Assembly (NCBI RefSeq): GCF_002950945.1 | Contig: NZ_CP012673.1 | Location: 10,430,501-10,494,500, forward strand | Direction of reading: 5' to 3' | DNA: 64,000 bases | From: Sorangium cellulosum | Lineage (GTDB): Bacteria; Myxococcota_A; Polyangia; Polyangiales; Polyangiaceae | Part shown: piece by piece, positions 56,613 through 64,000 of the stretch | How the letters are laid out: each line of letters begins with the position of its first letter | Numbering within the stretch: position 1 is the stretch's first letter | Notes under the pieces: generated by a model | What the model was told of the DNA's origin: nothing | Databases searched by the model: none | Seen by the model: only the letters and a program-made list of their open reading frames with translations | Translations under genes and position numbers: made by a program

Positions 56613-58043
56613 TCAGCTCCCTCGCGGCGCGGGGGCGGGCGGCGCGTCGCCGGGCTGCTCCCCCCTCGCCATGATCGCCTCGTGCATCGCGCGCGCGGCG
56701 ATCTTCGCCTCGGCCACCGCGTTGACGACCTCCTTGCCGCCGTTCACGCAGTCGCCGCCGCTGTAGACCCTCGGGTTGCCCGTGCGGTGCGTCGCCGGGT
56801 CGACCACCACGCGCCCCCGCGCGTCGAGCGCCACGCCCTCGAAGGCGAGCGCCACCCGCGTCGCCCGGCTCTGCCCGATCGCGACCGCGATGAGGTCGGC
56901 GGGCACGAGCTCCTCGACGACCCCGCGCGCGGGGCCGCCCCCCGCGGGGCCCTGCGCCGGGCCGCCCGCGCGCAGGGCCGTGGCCGCGACCCGCAGCCCG
57001 ACGACCCTGCCGCCCTCGCGCACGACCTCGACCGGCGCCCGGTTCTCGATGAGCCGCGCCCCGGCGACACGCGCGCCCTCGAGCTCGTGCGCGTAACCCG
57101 ACATCTCGGCCTCCGAGCGGCGGTACACGATCGCCACGTCGATCCCGAGCAGCGCGAGCTCGTGGGCGACGTCGAGCGCCGTGTTGCCGCCGCCCACGAC
57201 GACCGCGCGCCGCACCCCCGCGAGATCGAGGCGCGGATCCGCCTTGAGCCGCTCGATGAACGCGGTCGCGCCCACGACGCCCTCGCCGTCCTCGCCGGGG
57301 ATCCCGAGGCGCGCGTCGTCGCCCAGGCCGAGCCCGAGGAAGACCGCGTCGAACTGGGCGAGCAGGTCGCTCGCGGCCACCTCCCCCGGCGCGGCCGCCT
57401 GCGCCACGACCGAGGCGCCGGTGCGGAGCTCGATGTCGCCGAGCGACAGCACCCACTCGAGCTCGCGCAGCGCCTCGTGGCCCTTCATCTTGTACGGCGC
57501 GATCCCGAACGTGTTCAGGCCGCCGGGGATCTCCTTGCGCTCGAAGATCACCGCGCGGTGCCCCTCGAGGGCGAGGTAACCCGCCGCGGCGATCGACGCG
57601 GGCCCGGCGCCCACGAGCGCGACGCGCCGGCCCGTTGGCGGCTTCGGCCGGAGCAGCCCGGGGCCCTGCGCGAGCGCCGCCTCGACCGCGTAGCGCTGGA
57701 GGCGGCCGATCGCGATCGGCTCGCGGCCCCACGCGTTGTAGACGCAGTCGCCGGCGCAGAGCACCTCCACCGGGCAGGCCTGCCCGCACGACTGGCCGAG
57801 CAGGTTGGCCGTGAGGATCGTCCGGGCGGCGCCCTTCACGTTGCCCGTCGCGATCTTCCGGATGAAGCTCGGGACGTCGATGGCCGTCGGGCAGGCCTTC
57901 ACGCAGGGCGCGTCGACGCAGTAGAGGCACCGGTTCGCCTCGGCGACCGCCTCGGCCTCGGTGTAGCGCGGGTTCTTGTCGTCGAATCGCTCTTCGATCC
58001 GGCCGGACGGGAGGGTGGGCGCTCTGGTCATGCGGGTGCTCAC
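56613..58043 (-). CDS. preT: Dihydropyrimidine dehydrogenase subunit PreT
   Basis: A 476-residue FAD/NAD oxidoreductase passing electrons from NAD(P)H to PreA. The N-terminal iron-sulfur region is NRCLYCVDAPCVKACPTAID, then CGQACPVEVLCAGDCVYN. The FAD site is VALVGAGPASIAAAGYLALE and the NAD site is VVVGGGNTALDVAHELALLG. The start is GTG at 58043, with an ATG four codons later. It follows hydA by 18 bp. Confidence 0.95.
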   Translation of the reverse strand: MSTRMTRAPTLPSGRIEERFDDKNPRYTEAEAVAEANRCLYCVDAPCVKACPTAIDVPSFIRKIATGNVKGAARTILTANLLGQSCGQACPVEVLCAGDCVYNAWGREPIAIGRLQRYAVEAALAQGPGLLRPKPPTGRRVALVGAGPASIAAAGYLALEGHRAVIFERKEIPGGLNTFGIAPYKMKGHEALRELEWVLSLGDIELRTGASVVAQAAAPGEVAASDLLAQFDAVFLGLGLGDDARLGIPGEDGEGVVGATAFIERLKADPRLDLAGVRRAVVVGGGNTALDVAHELALLGIDVAIVYRRSEAEMSGYAHELEGARVAGARLIENRAPVEVVREGGRVVGLRVAATALRAGGPAQGPAGGGPARGVVEELVPADLIAVAIGQSRATRVALAFEGVALDARGRVVVDPATHRTGNPRVYSGGDCVNGGKEVVNAVAEAKIAARAMHEAIMARGEQPGDAPPAPAPRGS

Positions 58044-58061
58044 GCGTCTCGGGGCCCGCGG

Positions 58062-59465
58062 CTACGCCGCCCGGGAGCCCTGGGTCGGGCCGAGCCGGCG
58101 CGGGAGGTAACGCCCCGCCCCGCGCTCCACGTCGAGCTTGCCGTCCGTGTACTGGACCCTCCCGTTCACGATGACGTGCGTCGGCCTGCCCTTCACCTCG
58201 AAGCCCTCGAAGATGCTCCGGTCGCACCGGTGGTGGTGGGTCTTCGCGGAGATGGTGCTCGTCCCCTTCGGGTCGAAGACCACGAGATCGGCGTCGCCGC
58301 CCGGCACGATCGAGCCTTTGCGCGGGTAGAGGCCGAAGATCTTGGCCGGCTGCGTGGAGAAGAGGTCGACGAAGCGGTGCACGTCGATCCGCCCCGCGAG
58401 CACCCCGTAGGTCCAGAGCAGGGCGAGGCGGTTCTCGATGCCGGCGGCGCCGTTCGGGATCCGCGAGAAGTCGTCCTTGCCCATGTCCTTCTGGCCGACC
58501 TGGTTGAAGGGGCAGTGGTCGGTCGCCACGGTCTGGATGAGCCCTGACGCGAGCGCGGCCCAGAGCGCGTCCTGGTGGCCCTTCGGCCGGATCGGCGGGC
58601 TCATGACGTAGGCCGCCCCCTCGAAGCCGGGCTTCTCGTAGACCGAATCGTCGAGCAAGAGGTACTGGGGGCACGTCTCGGCCATGACCACCTGGCCCCG
58701 GCTCCGGGCCTCGGTGACCGCGGCGAGCGCCTCCTTGCAGGTGAGGTGGACGATGTAGATCGGCTCGCCGATCATCCGGGCGAGCATGATCGCGCGCCCC
58801 GTGGCCTCGCCCTCGATCGGCGCGGGGCGGCTCTCGGCGTGGTAGCGCGGGTGGGTCTTGCCCTCCTTGAGGAGCTTCTTCTGGAGCGCAACGACCGCGT
58901 CGCCGTGCTCGGCGTGCACGGTCACGAGCGCGCCGAGGCCCTTCGCGGCCTCCATCACCTGGATGAGCTCCGGATCGTCGACGCCGATGGCCCCGCGGTA
59001 CGCCATGAAGGTCTTGAACGACGGGATGCCGTGCTCGCGCGTGCAGACGGCCATCTCCGAGAGCGTCTTGTCGCCGAACCACGTGACCGCCATGTGGAAG
59101 GCGTAGTCGGCGACCGCCTTCTTCGCCTTCTCCTGCCACATCGCGAGCCCGTCGAGCAGCAGCTGCCCGCGGCTCGGGATCACGAAGTCGATGATCGACG
59201 TCGTGCCCCCGGCGACGCCCGCGGCGGTGCCCGTCTCGAAGTCGTCGGAGCTCTCCGTCCCCATGAACGGCAGCTCCATGTGCACGTGGGCGTCGACCCC
59301 TCCCGGGAAGACGAGCTGGCCCGAGGCGTCGATCACCGTGTCCCCCGCCCGCTCCTTCGCGAGCTCCGGGCCGACCGCGACGATCTTCCCGTCCTCGCAG
59401 TAGACGTCGCCGACGAACCGATCGCTCGCTGTGATGATCTCGCCGTTCTTGATCAGGATACCCAT
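58062..59465 (-). CDS. hydA: Dihydropyrimidinase
   Basis: A 467-residue zinc amidohydrolase opening dihydrouracil to N-carbamoyl-beta-alanine. Metal ligands follow the family: H60 and H62 (GGVDAHVHMELPF), carboxylated K151 (SFKTFMAYRG), H184 (VTVHAEHGD), H240 (IVHLTCKEA) and D316 (ATDHCPFN). Length is normal. GGAGAAG precedes the ATG. It lies between ureidopropionase and preT. Confidence 0.97.
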   Translation of the reverse strand: MGILIKNGEIITASDRFVGDVYCEDGKIVAVGPELAKERAGDTVIDASGQLVFPGGVDAHVHMELPFMGTESSDDFETGTAAGVAGGTTSIIDFVIPSRGQLLLDGLAMWQEKAKKAVADYAFHMAVTWFGDKTLSEMAVCTREHGIPSFKTFMAYRGAIGVDDPELIQVMEAAKGLGALVTVHAEHGDAVVALQKKLLKEGKTHPRYHAESRPAPIEGEATGRAIMLARMIGEPIYIVHLTCKEALAAVTEARSRGQVVMAETCPQYLLLDDSVYEKPGFEGAAYVMSPPIRPKGHQDALWAALASGLIQTVATDHCPFNQVGQKDMGKDDFSRIPNGAAGIENRLALLWTYGVLAGRIDVHRFVDLFSTQPAKIFGLYPRKGSIVPGGDADLVVFDPKGTSTISAKTHHHRCDRSIFEGFEVKGRPTHVIVNGRVQYTDGKLDVERGAGRYLPRRLGPTQGSRAA

Positions 59466-59647
59466 GTTGCTTCTCCGCGGGTGCGCGCCTCGTCCGGTGA
59501 CCCCTCTCGCGGGGAGCGCCGCCGGGGCGGGGGGGAACGCCGGGGGAGCGTGCCGGCCACGACCAGCGCCCCGGCGCTGCTGGTGCCTTCGCGGTGGAGC
59601 GCGGCGCGATCGATCAACACATCGATCACACCTCGCGAAGCTCGCCC

Positions 59648-60520
59648 TCAGGGCAGCTGCTTCGTGAGCTCGCCGTAGCTCTCGGGCCGGCGGTCGCGGT
59701 AGAACTGCCACGTCCGGCGGACCTCCTCGATCATATCGAGGTTCATCTCGGCGACGACGAGCTCGTCCTTGTCCTCGCTCGCCGTCGCGAGGAAGCTGCC
59801 CCTCGGATCGCAGAAGTAGCTCGTCCCGTAGAACTTGCCGATGTTCCACGGCGCCTCCGTGCCGACGCGGTTCGAGGCCGCGATGAAGTAGCCGTTCGCC
59901 ACCGCGTGCGCGGGCTGCTCGAGCTTCCAGAGGTACTGGGAGAGCCCGGCCACGGTCGCCGACGGGTTCCACACGATCTCGGCGCCGTTCAGGCCGAGCA
60001 GCCGCGCGCCCTCCGGGAAGTGGCGATCGTAGCAGATGTACACGCCGATGCGCGCGTACCGCGTCTGGAACGTCGGGTATCCGAGGTTGCCCGGCTTGAA
60101 GAAGAACTTCTCCCAGAACCCGTTCGTGTGCGGGATATGGGTCTTCCGGTACTTGCCGAGGTAGGTGCCGTCGGCGTCGACCACGGCCGCCGTGTTGTAG
60201 TAGACGCCGGCCATCTCCCGCTCGTAGATCGGGATGATCATCGCCATCTTGTACTTCTTGGCGTAGGCGGTGAGCCGCTCGACCGTCGGGCCCGGGACGG
60301 GCTCGGCGACGTCGCACCACGTCGCGTCCTGCGAGGGACAGAAATAAGGCGTGTTGAAGACCTCCTGGAGACAGAGGATCTGCACCCCCTTCTTCCCCGC
60401 CTCGTCGATGAGCGGCAGGTGCTTGTCGAACATCGCGTCGCGGATGGCCGTGACGGAGGCGCCCGCGTCGCTCGCCGGCGTGGAGCACTGGATGAGCCCG
60501 CCAAGTACATTTCGTGCCAT
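59648..60520 (-). CDS. Beta-ureidopropionase / N-carbamoyl amidohydrolase (nitrilase family)
   Basis: A 290-residue hydrolase converting N-carbamoyl-beta-alanine to beta-alanine, CO2 and ammonia. The Glu-Lys-Cys triad is E53 (LCLQEVFNTPYF), K126 (KYRKTHIPH) and C163 (VYICYDRHFPE). YYNTAAVVDADG and WNPSATV are family elements. Its ATG overlaps the stop of the upstream dehydrogenase (TGATG), with AGGTGG as ribosome site. About 180 bp of non-coding sequence separates it from hydA. Confidence 0.94.
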   Translation of the reverse strand: MARNVLGGLIQCSTPASDAGASVTAIRDAMFDKHLPLIDEAGKKGVQILCLQEVFNTPYFCPSQDATWCDVAEPVPGPTVERLTAYAKKYKMAMIIPIYEREMAGVYYNTAAVVDADGTYLGKYRKTHIPHTNGFWEKFFFKPGNLGYPTFQTRYARIGVYICYDRHFPEGARLLGLNGAEIVWNPSATVAGLSQYLWKLEQPAHAVANGYFIAASNRVGTEAPWNIGKFYGTSYFCDPRGSFLATASEDKDELVVAEMNLDMIEEVRRTWQFYRDRRPESYGELTKQLP

Positions 60521-61968
60521 CAGAACCACCTCGTGATGACGATCTTGCGCTCTGTGTAGAAATCGATGGCGGTCGGGCCGTGCGCCTTGAGGTCGCCGTA
60601 GAAGCTGCCCTTCTGGCCGCCGAACGGGAAGAACGCCATGGGCGCCGCGACGCCGATGTTCACGCCGACCATGCCGGCGCCGACGCGGTGCTGGAACTCG
60701 CGCGCGGCGCGGCCGCTCGAGGTGTAGATCGAGGCCGCGTTGCCGTACTCGCTGCGGTTCGCGATCGCGATCGCCTCGTCGAGGTCGGCCGCGCGCATCA
60801 GGCAGGCGACGGGGCCGAAGATCTCCTCGGTCGCGATCACCATCCCCGGCCGCACGTCGTCGAAGACCGTGGGCCCCACCCAGTTGCCGTTCGGATACCC
60901 CTCGACCCGGGCGTCGCGGCCGTCGAGCAGGAGCGTCGCCCCCTCGGACACGCCCTTGTCGATGTACGAGATCACGCGGTCGCGGTGCGCCGCCGAGATC
61001 ACCGGGCCCATGGTCACGCCCGGCTTCGACCCGTCCCCCAGCACGATCGCCTTGGCCTGCCGGACGAGCCCGTCGCGGACGGCGTCGTGCGTGTCGCCGA
61101 CACACACGACGACGCTGCCGGCGAGGCACCGCTGGCCGGAGCAGCCGTAGATGGACTCGGCGAGGTTGGCGATCGCCTTCGCCGGGTCGGCGTCGGGCAT
61201 GACCACGAGGAAGTTCTTCGCGCCGCCGAGCGCCTGGACCCGCTTGCCCGCCTCCGCGGCGGTCTTGTACACGTGGCGCGCGACCGCCGACGAGCCGACG
61301 AAGGAGACGCCGGCGATGTCCCTGTGCGCGCAGAACGCGTTCACGACGTCGCGGCCCCCGTGGACCAGGTTGACGACGCCGGGCGGCAGGCCGACGCGCT
61401 CGATGAGCTCGAAGATGCGCTGCTGCGAGAGCGGGACCTGCTCCGAGGGCTTGAGCACGAACGTGTTCCCCGTGGCGATCGCGTACGGCAGGAACCAGAG
61501 CGGGACCATCGGCGGGAAGTTGAACGGCGTGATCGCCGCGAAGACGCCGAGCGGCTGGCGGACCGTGTGGCAGTCGATCCCGGACGCCACGTCCTCGAGG
61601 GCCTGCCCCATCAGGAGCGCCGGGATGCCGGCCGCGTGCTCGACGTTCTCGATGCCGCGCCCGAAGTCGTTCCTCGCCTCGGACAGGGTCTTGCCGTGCT
61701 CGGAGGAGCAGATCGCCGCGATCTCGTCGCGGTGGGCGTCGAAGACCTCGCGGAGCTTGAACAGGTAGCGCGCCCGCTGCACCGGCGGCGTCGCGCTCCA
61801 GCCGGGGAACGCCGCCTGCGCGGCCTTCACCGCCGCGTCGACGTCCGCCGTGGTCGAGAGGGGCACCTTCGCGAGAGATTCCCCGGTCGCCGGGTTCTTC
61901 ACGTCGAGGAGCGTCGTCCCCGAAGAGCGAGACCAGGCGCCGCCGACGAAGTTTTCCAGCACGCGCAT
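60520..61968 (-). CDS. mmsA: (Methyl)malonate-semialdehyde dehydrogenase
   Basis: A 482-residue CoA-acylating aldehyde dehydrogenase. TPFNFPPMVPLWFLPYA is the MmsA-specific segment. NAD site VLKPSEQVPL (K173) and catalytic C281 in YGCSGQRCLAGS are present. It would convert malonate semialdehyde (from beta-alanine) or methylmalonate semialdehyde (from thymine) to acetyl- or propionyl-CoA. The ATG at 61968 follows GGGGAGG. First gene of the six-gene pyrimidine operon. Confidence 0.95.
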   Translation of the reverse strand: MRVLENFVGGAWSRSSGTTLLDVKNPATGESLAKVPLSTTADVDAAVKAAQAAFPGWSATPPVQRARYLFKLREVFDAHRDEIAAICSSEHGKTLSEARNDFGRGIENVEHAAGIPALLMGQALEDVASGIDCHTVRQPLGVFAAITPFNFPPMVPLWFLPYAIATGNTFVLKPSEQVPLSQQRIFELIERVGLPPGVVNLVHGGRDVVNAFCAHRDIAGVSFVGSSAVARHVYKTAAEAGKRVQALGGAKNFLVVMPDADPAKAIANLAESIYGCSGQRCLAGSVVVCVGDTHDAVRDGLVRQAKAIVLGDGSKPGVTMGPVISAAHRDRVISYIDKGVSEGATLLLDGRDARVEGYPNGNWVGPTVFDDVRPGMVIATEEIFGPVACLMRAADLDEAIAIANRSEYGNAASIYTSSGRAAREFQHRVGAGMVGVNIGVAAPMAFFPFGGQKGSFYGDLKAHGPTAIDFYTERKIVITRWF

Positions 61969-62104
61969 CGCGGACGAACCTCCCCAGGCGATGGGGGCCG
62001 CATTGGCCTCCGGAGCAGGCAGGGCGCCGGCCCTGGCCCGCCGGCCACTACAACCCACGGATGATCGAGCGCTACATGCGGTTGGGGGCCTCCGTCAAGC
62101 CTTG

Positions 62105-62214
62105 GAGCAACACGTGTTGCCCAGCGGCCTCAAGAGGGAGATCCCCCACGCGCACTTCGTAGTATAACCTACAGGGTGGTTGGTGACCTCCCGTGCAACT
62201 GCCGAGCAACACGT
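62105..62214. promoter_or_regulatory. Candidate operator/promoter region of the pyrimidine operon
   Basis: GCAACACGTGTTGC (62107-62120) is a perfect 14-bp palindrome, 139 bp upstream of mmsA. Its left half, GAGCAACACGT, recurs at 62204-62214. An AT-rich GTAGTATAACCTAC lies between. The repeated half-site suggests a dimeric regulator. The rest of 61969-62616 (648 bp) holds no gene I can support. Confidence 0.45.
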
Positions 62215-62616
62215 CATGAAATCCTCCGGAAATAACTCGGGTACGCCCTGGTCGCGCCGCGGCAGCGCCGGCACCGGCGCCGGCGCGCTCGGGCGGCGTC
62301 CTCCGCGGAGGCGGCCCGCGGTGCGTGCGCCGGGCGCGGCGGGGCTCTCGGCCGCACATTCCCGGAAGCGCCGCGGCGGCGCCGCGCGCCGCGCGCGCCG
62401 CGTCGCAGGATGGTCGCCGCGTCGCGCTGACCACCGCGTCGAAAGTCGCGCCAGGTCGTTGCCCCGGATCTCGAACCGTCCTACGTGCAACGCCGTGGAC
62501 CTCGCGAGCCCTTGCCCGGCGCTGGACGCACCGCCGTCCCGGGGGACGCCGTCGCGATCTGGCGGCTCGGCGGTACAAGGACGTAAGATCGACGCGCGCT
62601 CGGCGGCGGTGACACG

Positions 62617-63033
62617 ATGAGCCACCCCAGCATGCTGTTCGACACGACGGAGCACGTGCTCATCGCCGTCCACGGCCGGGAGCCGCCGAACGACGAGGAC
62701 TGGGAGGCGTATATGCAAACGGTGTTCGCCCTCCCCGCGAGCTGCTCCAGGACTCTGGTCGTGACCGCCGGCGGAGGCCCCAACGCGAAGCAGCGCGCGT
62801 CCATCAACGAGTTCGTCAGCAAGCACACGCTCACGGTGGCAATCTGCACGGACGCGCTGCTCGTGCGGCAGATCAGCACGGCGCTCAGCTGGTTCAACCC
62901 GAGAGTCAGGTCGTTCCGGGGCAACGACATCGCGGCCGCGCTGCGTTATCTCGATGTCGGCGGGCCGGAGGCCGCGCTCGTGCACCACAAGGTCGCGCGG
63001 ATGAGGCTGGAGATGGAGGGCCGGCCGCGCTGA
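62617..63033 (+). CDS. Hypothetical STAS/SpoIIAA-like small protein
   Basis: A 138-residue soluble protein beginning MSHPSMLFDTTEHVLIAVHG. Alternation of strands and helices (HVLIAVHG, RTLVVTAGGG, LTVAICTDALLVRQISTALS, VRSFRGNDIAAALRYLDV) is reminiscent of the STAS/SpoIIAA-like fold of small myxobacterial regulators. The match is weak and from pattern only. It lies divergently from the pyrimidine operon and 98 bp before the ThiF-like gene. Confidence 0.6.
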   Translation: MSHPSMLFDTTEHVLIAVHGREPPNDEDWEAYMQTVFALPASCSRTLVVTAGGGPNAKQRASINEFVSKHTLTVAICTDALLVRQISTALSWFNPRVRSFRGNDIAAALRYLDVGGPEAALVHHKVARMRLEMEGRPR

Positions 63034-63131
63034 CGCGGGGGGAATCCAGCCCACCAGGTACCCCTGCGCGGCGCCGGCCGGCGCCGAGCCCTCTCGACGC
63101 CGGCGCGCGCCGCGGATAGCGGTGGGCTGCG

Positions 63132-64000
63132 ATGACCACGACCCGCTGGCCGCAGATCCTCGTCGAACGTCGGCAGTCCCAGGCCTCGTCGACCGAGTGG
63201 CGTCCCCGCCTCTTCCGGCCGGCGAGCGGGGCAGACGCGGAGGCGCTCGAGCGGCTGCTCCGCGACGACGCGCGCGTCCAGGTCTTCGACACGATCGACC
63301 GGCAGCTCGCCGATCTGGTGAAGACCCGGCACCCTCGCCAGAAGCTCGATGAGCTCCGCGTCGCGCGGCTCGTGGAGGAGCACCTCGGGGGCGCCGCGCG
63401 CGAGGCCTACGGCGTCTGGGTCCACTACCCGTGGTCGCACCGGCTCGTGCACCTGCTCGACGAGGCCGAGTTCGTCGAGCTGCGCACGAACCGCAACAAG
63501 TACAAGATCAGCGGCGAGGAGCAGGCGGCGCTCGCCGGCCGGCGGATCGGCGTGGTCGGGCTCTCCGTGGGCCAGTCCGTGGCGCTGACCGTCGCGCTCG
63601 AGCGGAGCGCCGGCGAGCTGCGCATCGCGGACTTCGACCACCTCGATCTCTCGAACATGAACCGGATCCGGACGGGCGCGCACAACCTCGACCTGCCGAA
63701 GGTGGTCGCCACCGCGCGCGAGATCGCGGAGCTCGACCCGTTCCTCCAGGTAACGTGTTTTTCCAAAGGGGTCACCGCGGACAACATGGCTGACTTCCTG
63801 CTCGAGGGGGGCAAGCTCGATATCGTGATCGAGGAGTGCGACAGCCTCGATATCAAGCTCCTGGTCCGCCGCGCGGCGCGCGCCCACCGGATCCCGGTCG
63901 TGATGGACACGAGCGACCGGGGGCTCATCGACGTCGAGCGGTTCGATCTGGAGCCGGATCGGCCGATCCTCCACGGGCTCGTCGGCGACCTCACCCCCGA
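63132..64000 (+). CDS. ThiF/E1-like adenylyltransferase, C-terminus beyond window
   Basis: 289 codons are visible and the frame is open at the right edge. Residues 1-135 form an N-terminal region (RPASGADAEALERLLRDDAR to YPWSHRLVHLLDEAEFVELR). A ThiF Rossmann fold follows: IGVVGLSVGQSVALTVALER, ELRIADFDHLDLSNMNR (acidic Mg/ATP residues and the R in NMNRI), then VVATAREIAELDP. Similar long proteins carry a nitroreductase-like C-terminal domain; whether this one does cannot be seen. It activates a carboxylate by adenylation. Confidence 0.85.
   Translation, partial: MTTTRWPQILVERRQSQASSTEWRPRLFRPASGADAEALERLLRDDARVQVFDTIDRQLADLVKTRHPRQKLDELRVARLVEEHLGGAAREAYGVWVHYPWSHRLVHLLDEAEFVELRTNRNKYKISGEEQAALAGRRIGVVGLSVGQSVALTVALERSAGELRIADFDHLDLSNMNRIRTGAHNLDLPKVVATAREIAELDPFLQVTCFSKGVTADNMADFLLEGGKLDIVIEECDSLDIKLLVRRAARAHRIPVVMDTSDRGLIDVERFDLEPDRPILHGLVGDLTP

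Noticed and set aside
55140-58547. 1135-codon open frame on the plus strand
   Set aside because: Antisense shadow of preA, preT and hydA; Asp/Arg/His-rich and without motifs.

Overview
The window is very GC-rich and gene-dense, and carries traits typical of large-genome myxobacteria (Polyangiales, Sorangium/Polyangium-like). These are three Hanks-type Ser/Thr kinases (two fused to AAA-ATPase and TPR regions), many secreted Cys-rich lipoproteins with Gly/Ser/Thr linkers, a secreted CotH-type kinase and a secreted vWA protein. The assignment is an inference from content; no rRNA or complete tRNA gene was seen.

Region A (1-9.7 kb) is a mobile, accretive zone. It holds a partial large serine recombinase, an IS66-type accessory remnant, a complete IS21-type istA/istB element with a small zinc-knuckle protein upstream, and a lower-GC TIR-like protein (candidate defence effector). 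Two diverged copies of one cassette (Cys-rich lipoprotein followed by a small DUF6968-like protein) each lie next to a roughly 340-bp direct repeat. That repeat contains the T-arm and acceptor end of a tRNA or tmRNA gene plus its terminator. This layout suggests successive integrations at one RNA-gene 3' end.

Region B (9.7-16.2 kb) is a cluster of small-molecule-modifying enzymes: an ABM monooxygenase, an R2K-type ATP-grasp ligase, three GNAT acetyltransferases and a UGT-like glycosyltransferase, again flanked by repeat remnants.

Region C (16.3-32.2 kb) holds a giant kinase-ATPase-TPR regulator, a class-C beta-lactamase-like hydrolase, an alpha/beta-hydrolase lipoprotein, a frameshifted flavin-dependent monooxygenase, a GH36-like glycosidase, a GlcD-like oxidase beside a GntR remnant, CotH, TrpS and a GNAT.

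Region D (32.2-36.3 kb) has a DUF433/DUF5615 toxin-antitoxin pair and a three-gene operon (di-haem cytochrome c, 2Fe-2S subunit, Tat-exported molybdopterin subunit) for a periplasmic aldehyde/isoquinoline-type dehydrogenase.

Region E (37.1-51.3 kb) holds a kinase-PEGA-lipoprotein operon, the RNA helicase HrpA, a Cys-rich lipoprotein, a second kinase-ATPase-TPR giant and a vWA lipoprotein. A perfect 41-bp inverted repeat separates the last two. A perfect 18-nt match to an Illumina adapter sits at 45209-45226 and questions the assembly there.

Region F (51.7-62 kb) has an HMG-CoA-synthase-like gene and one long minus-strand operon for reductive pyrimidine catabolism: semialdehyde dehydrogenase, beta-ureidopropionase, dihydropyrimidinase, PreT, PreA and an NCS1 permease. 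The window ends in a ThiF/E1-like gene that runs off the edge.
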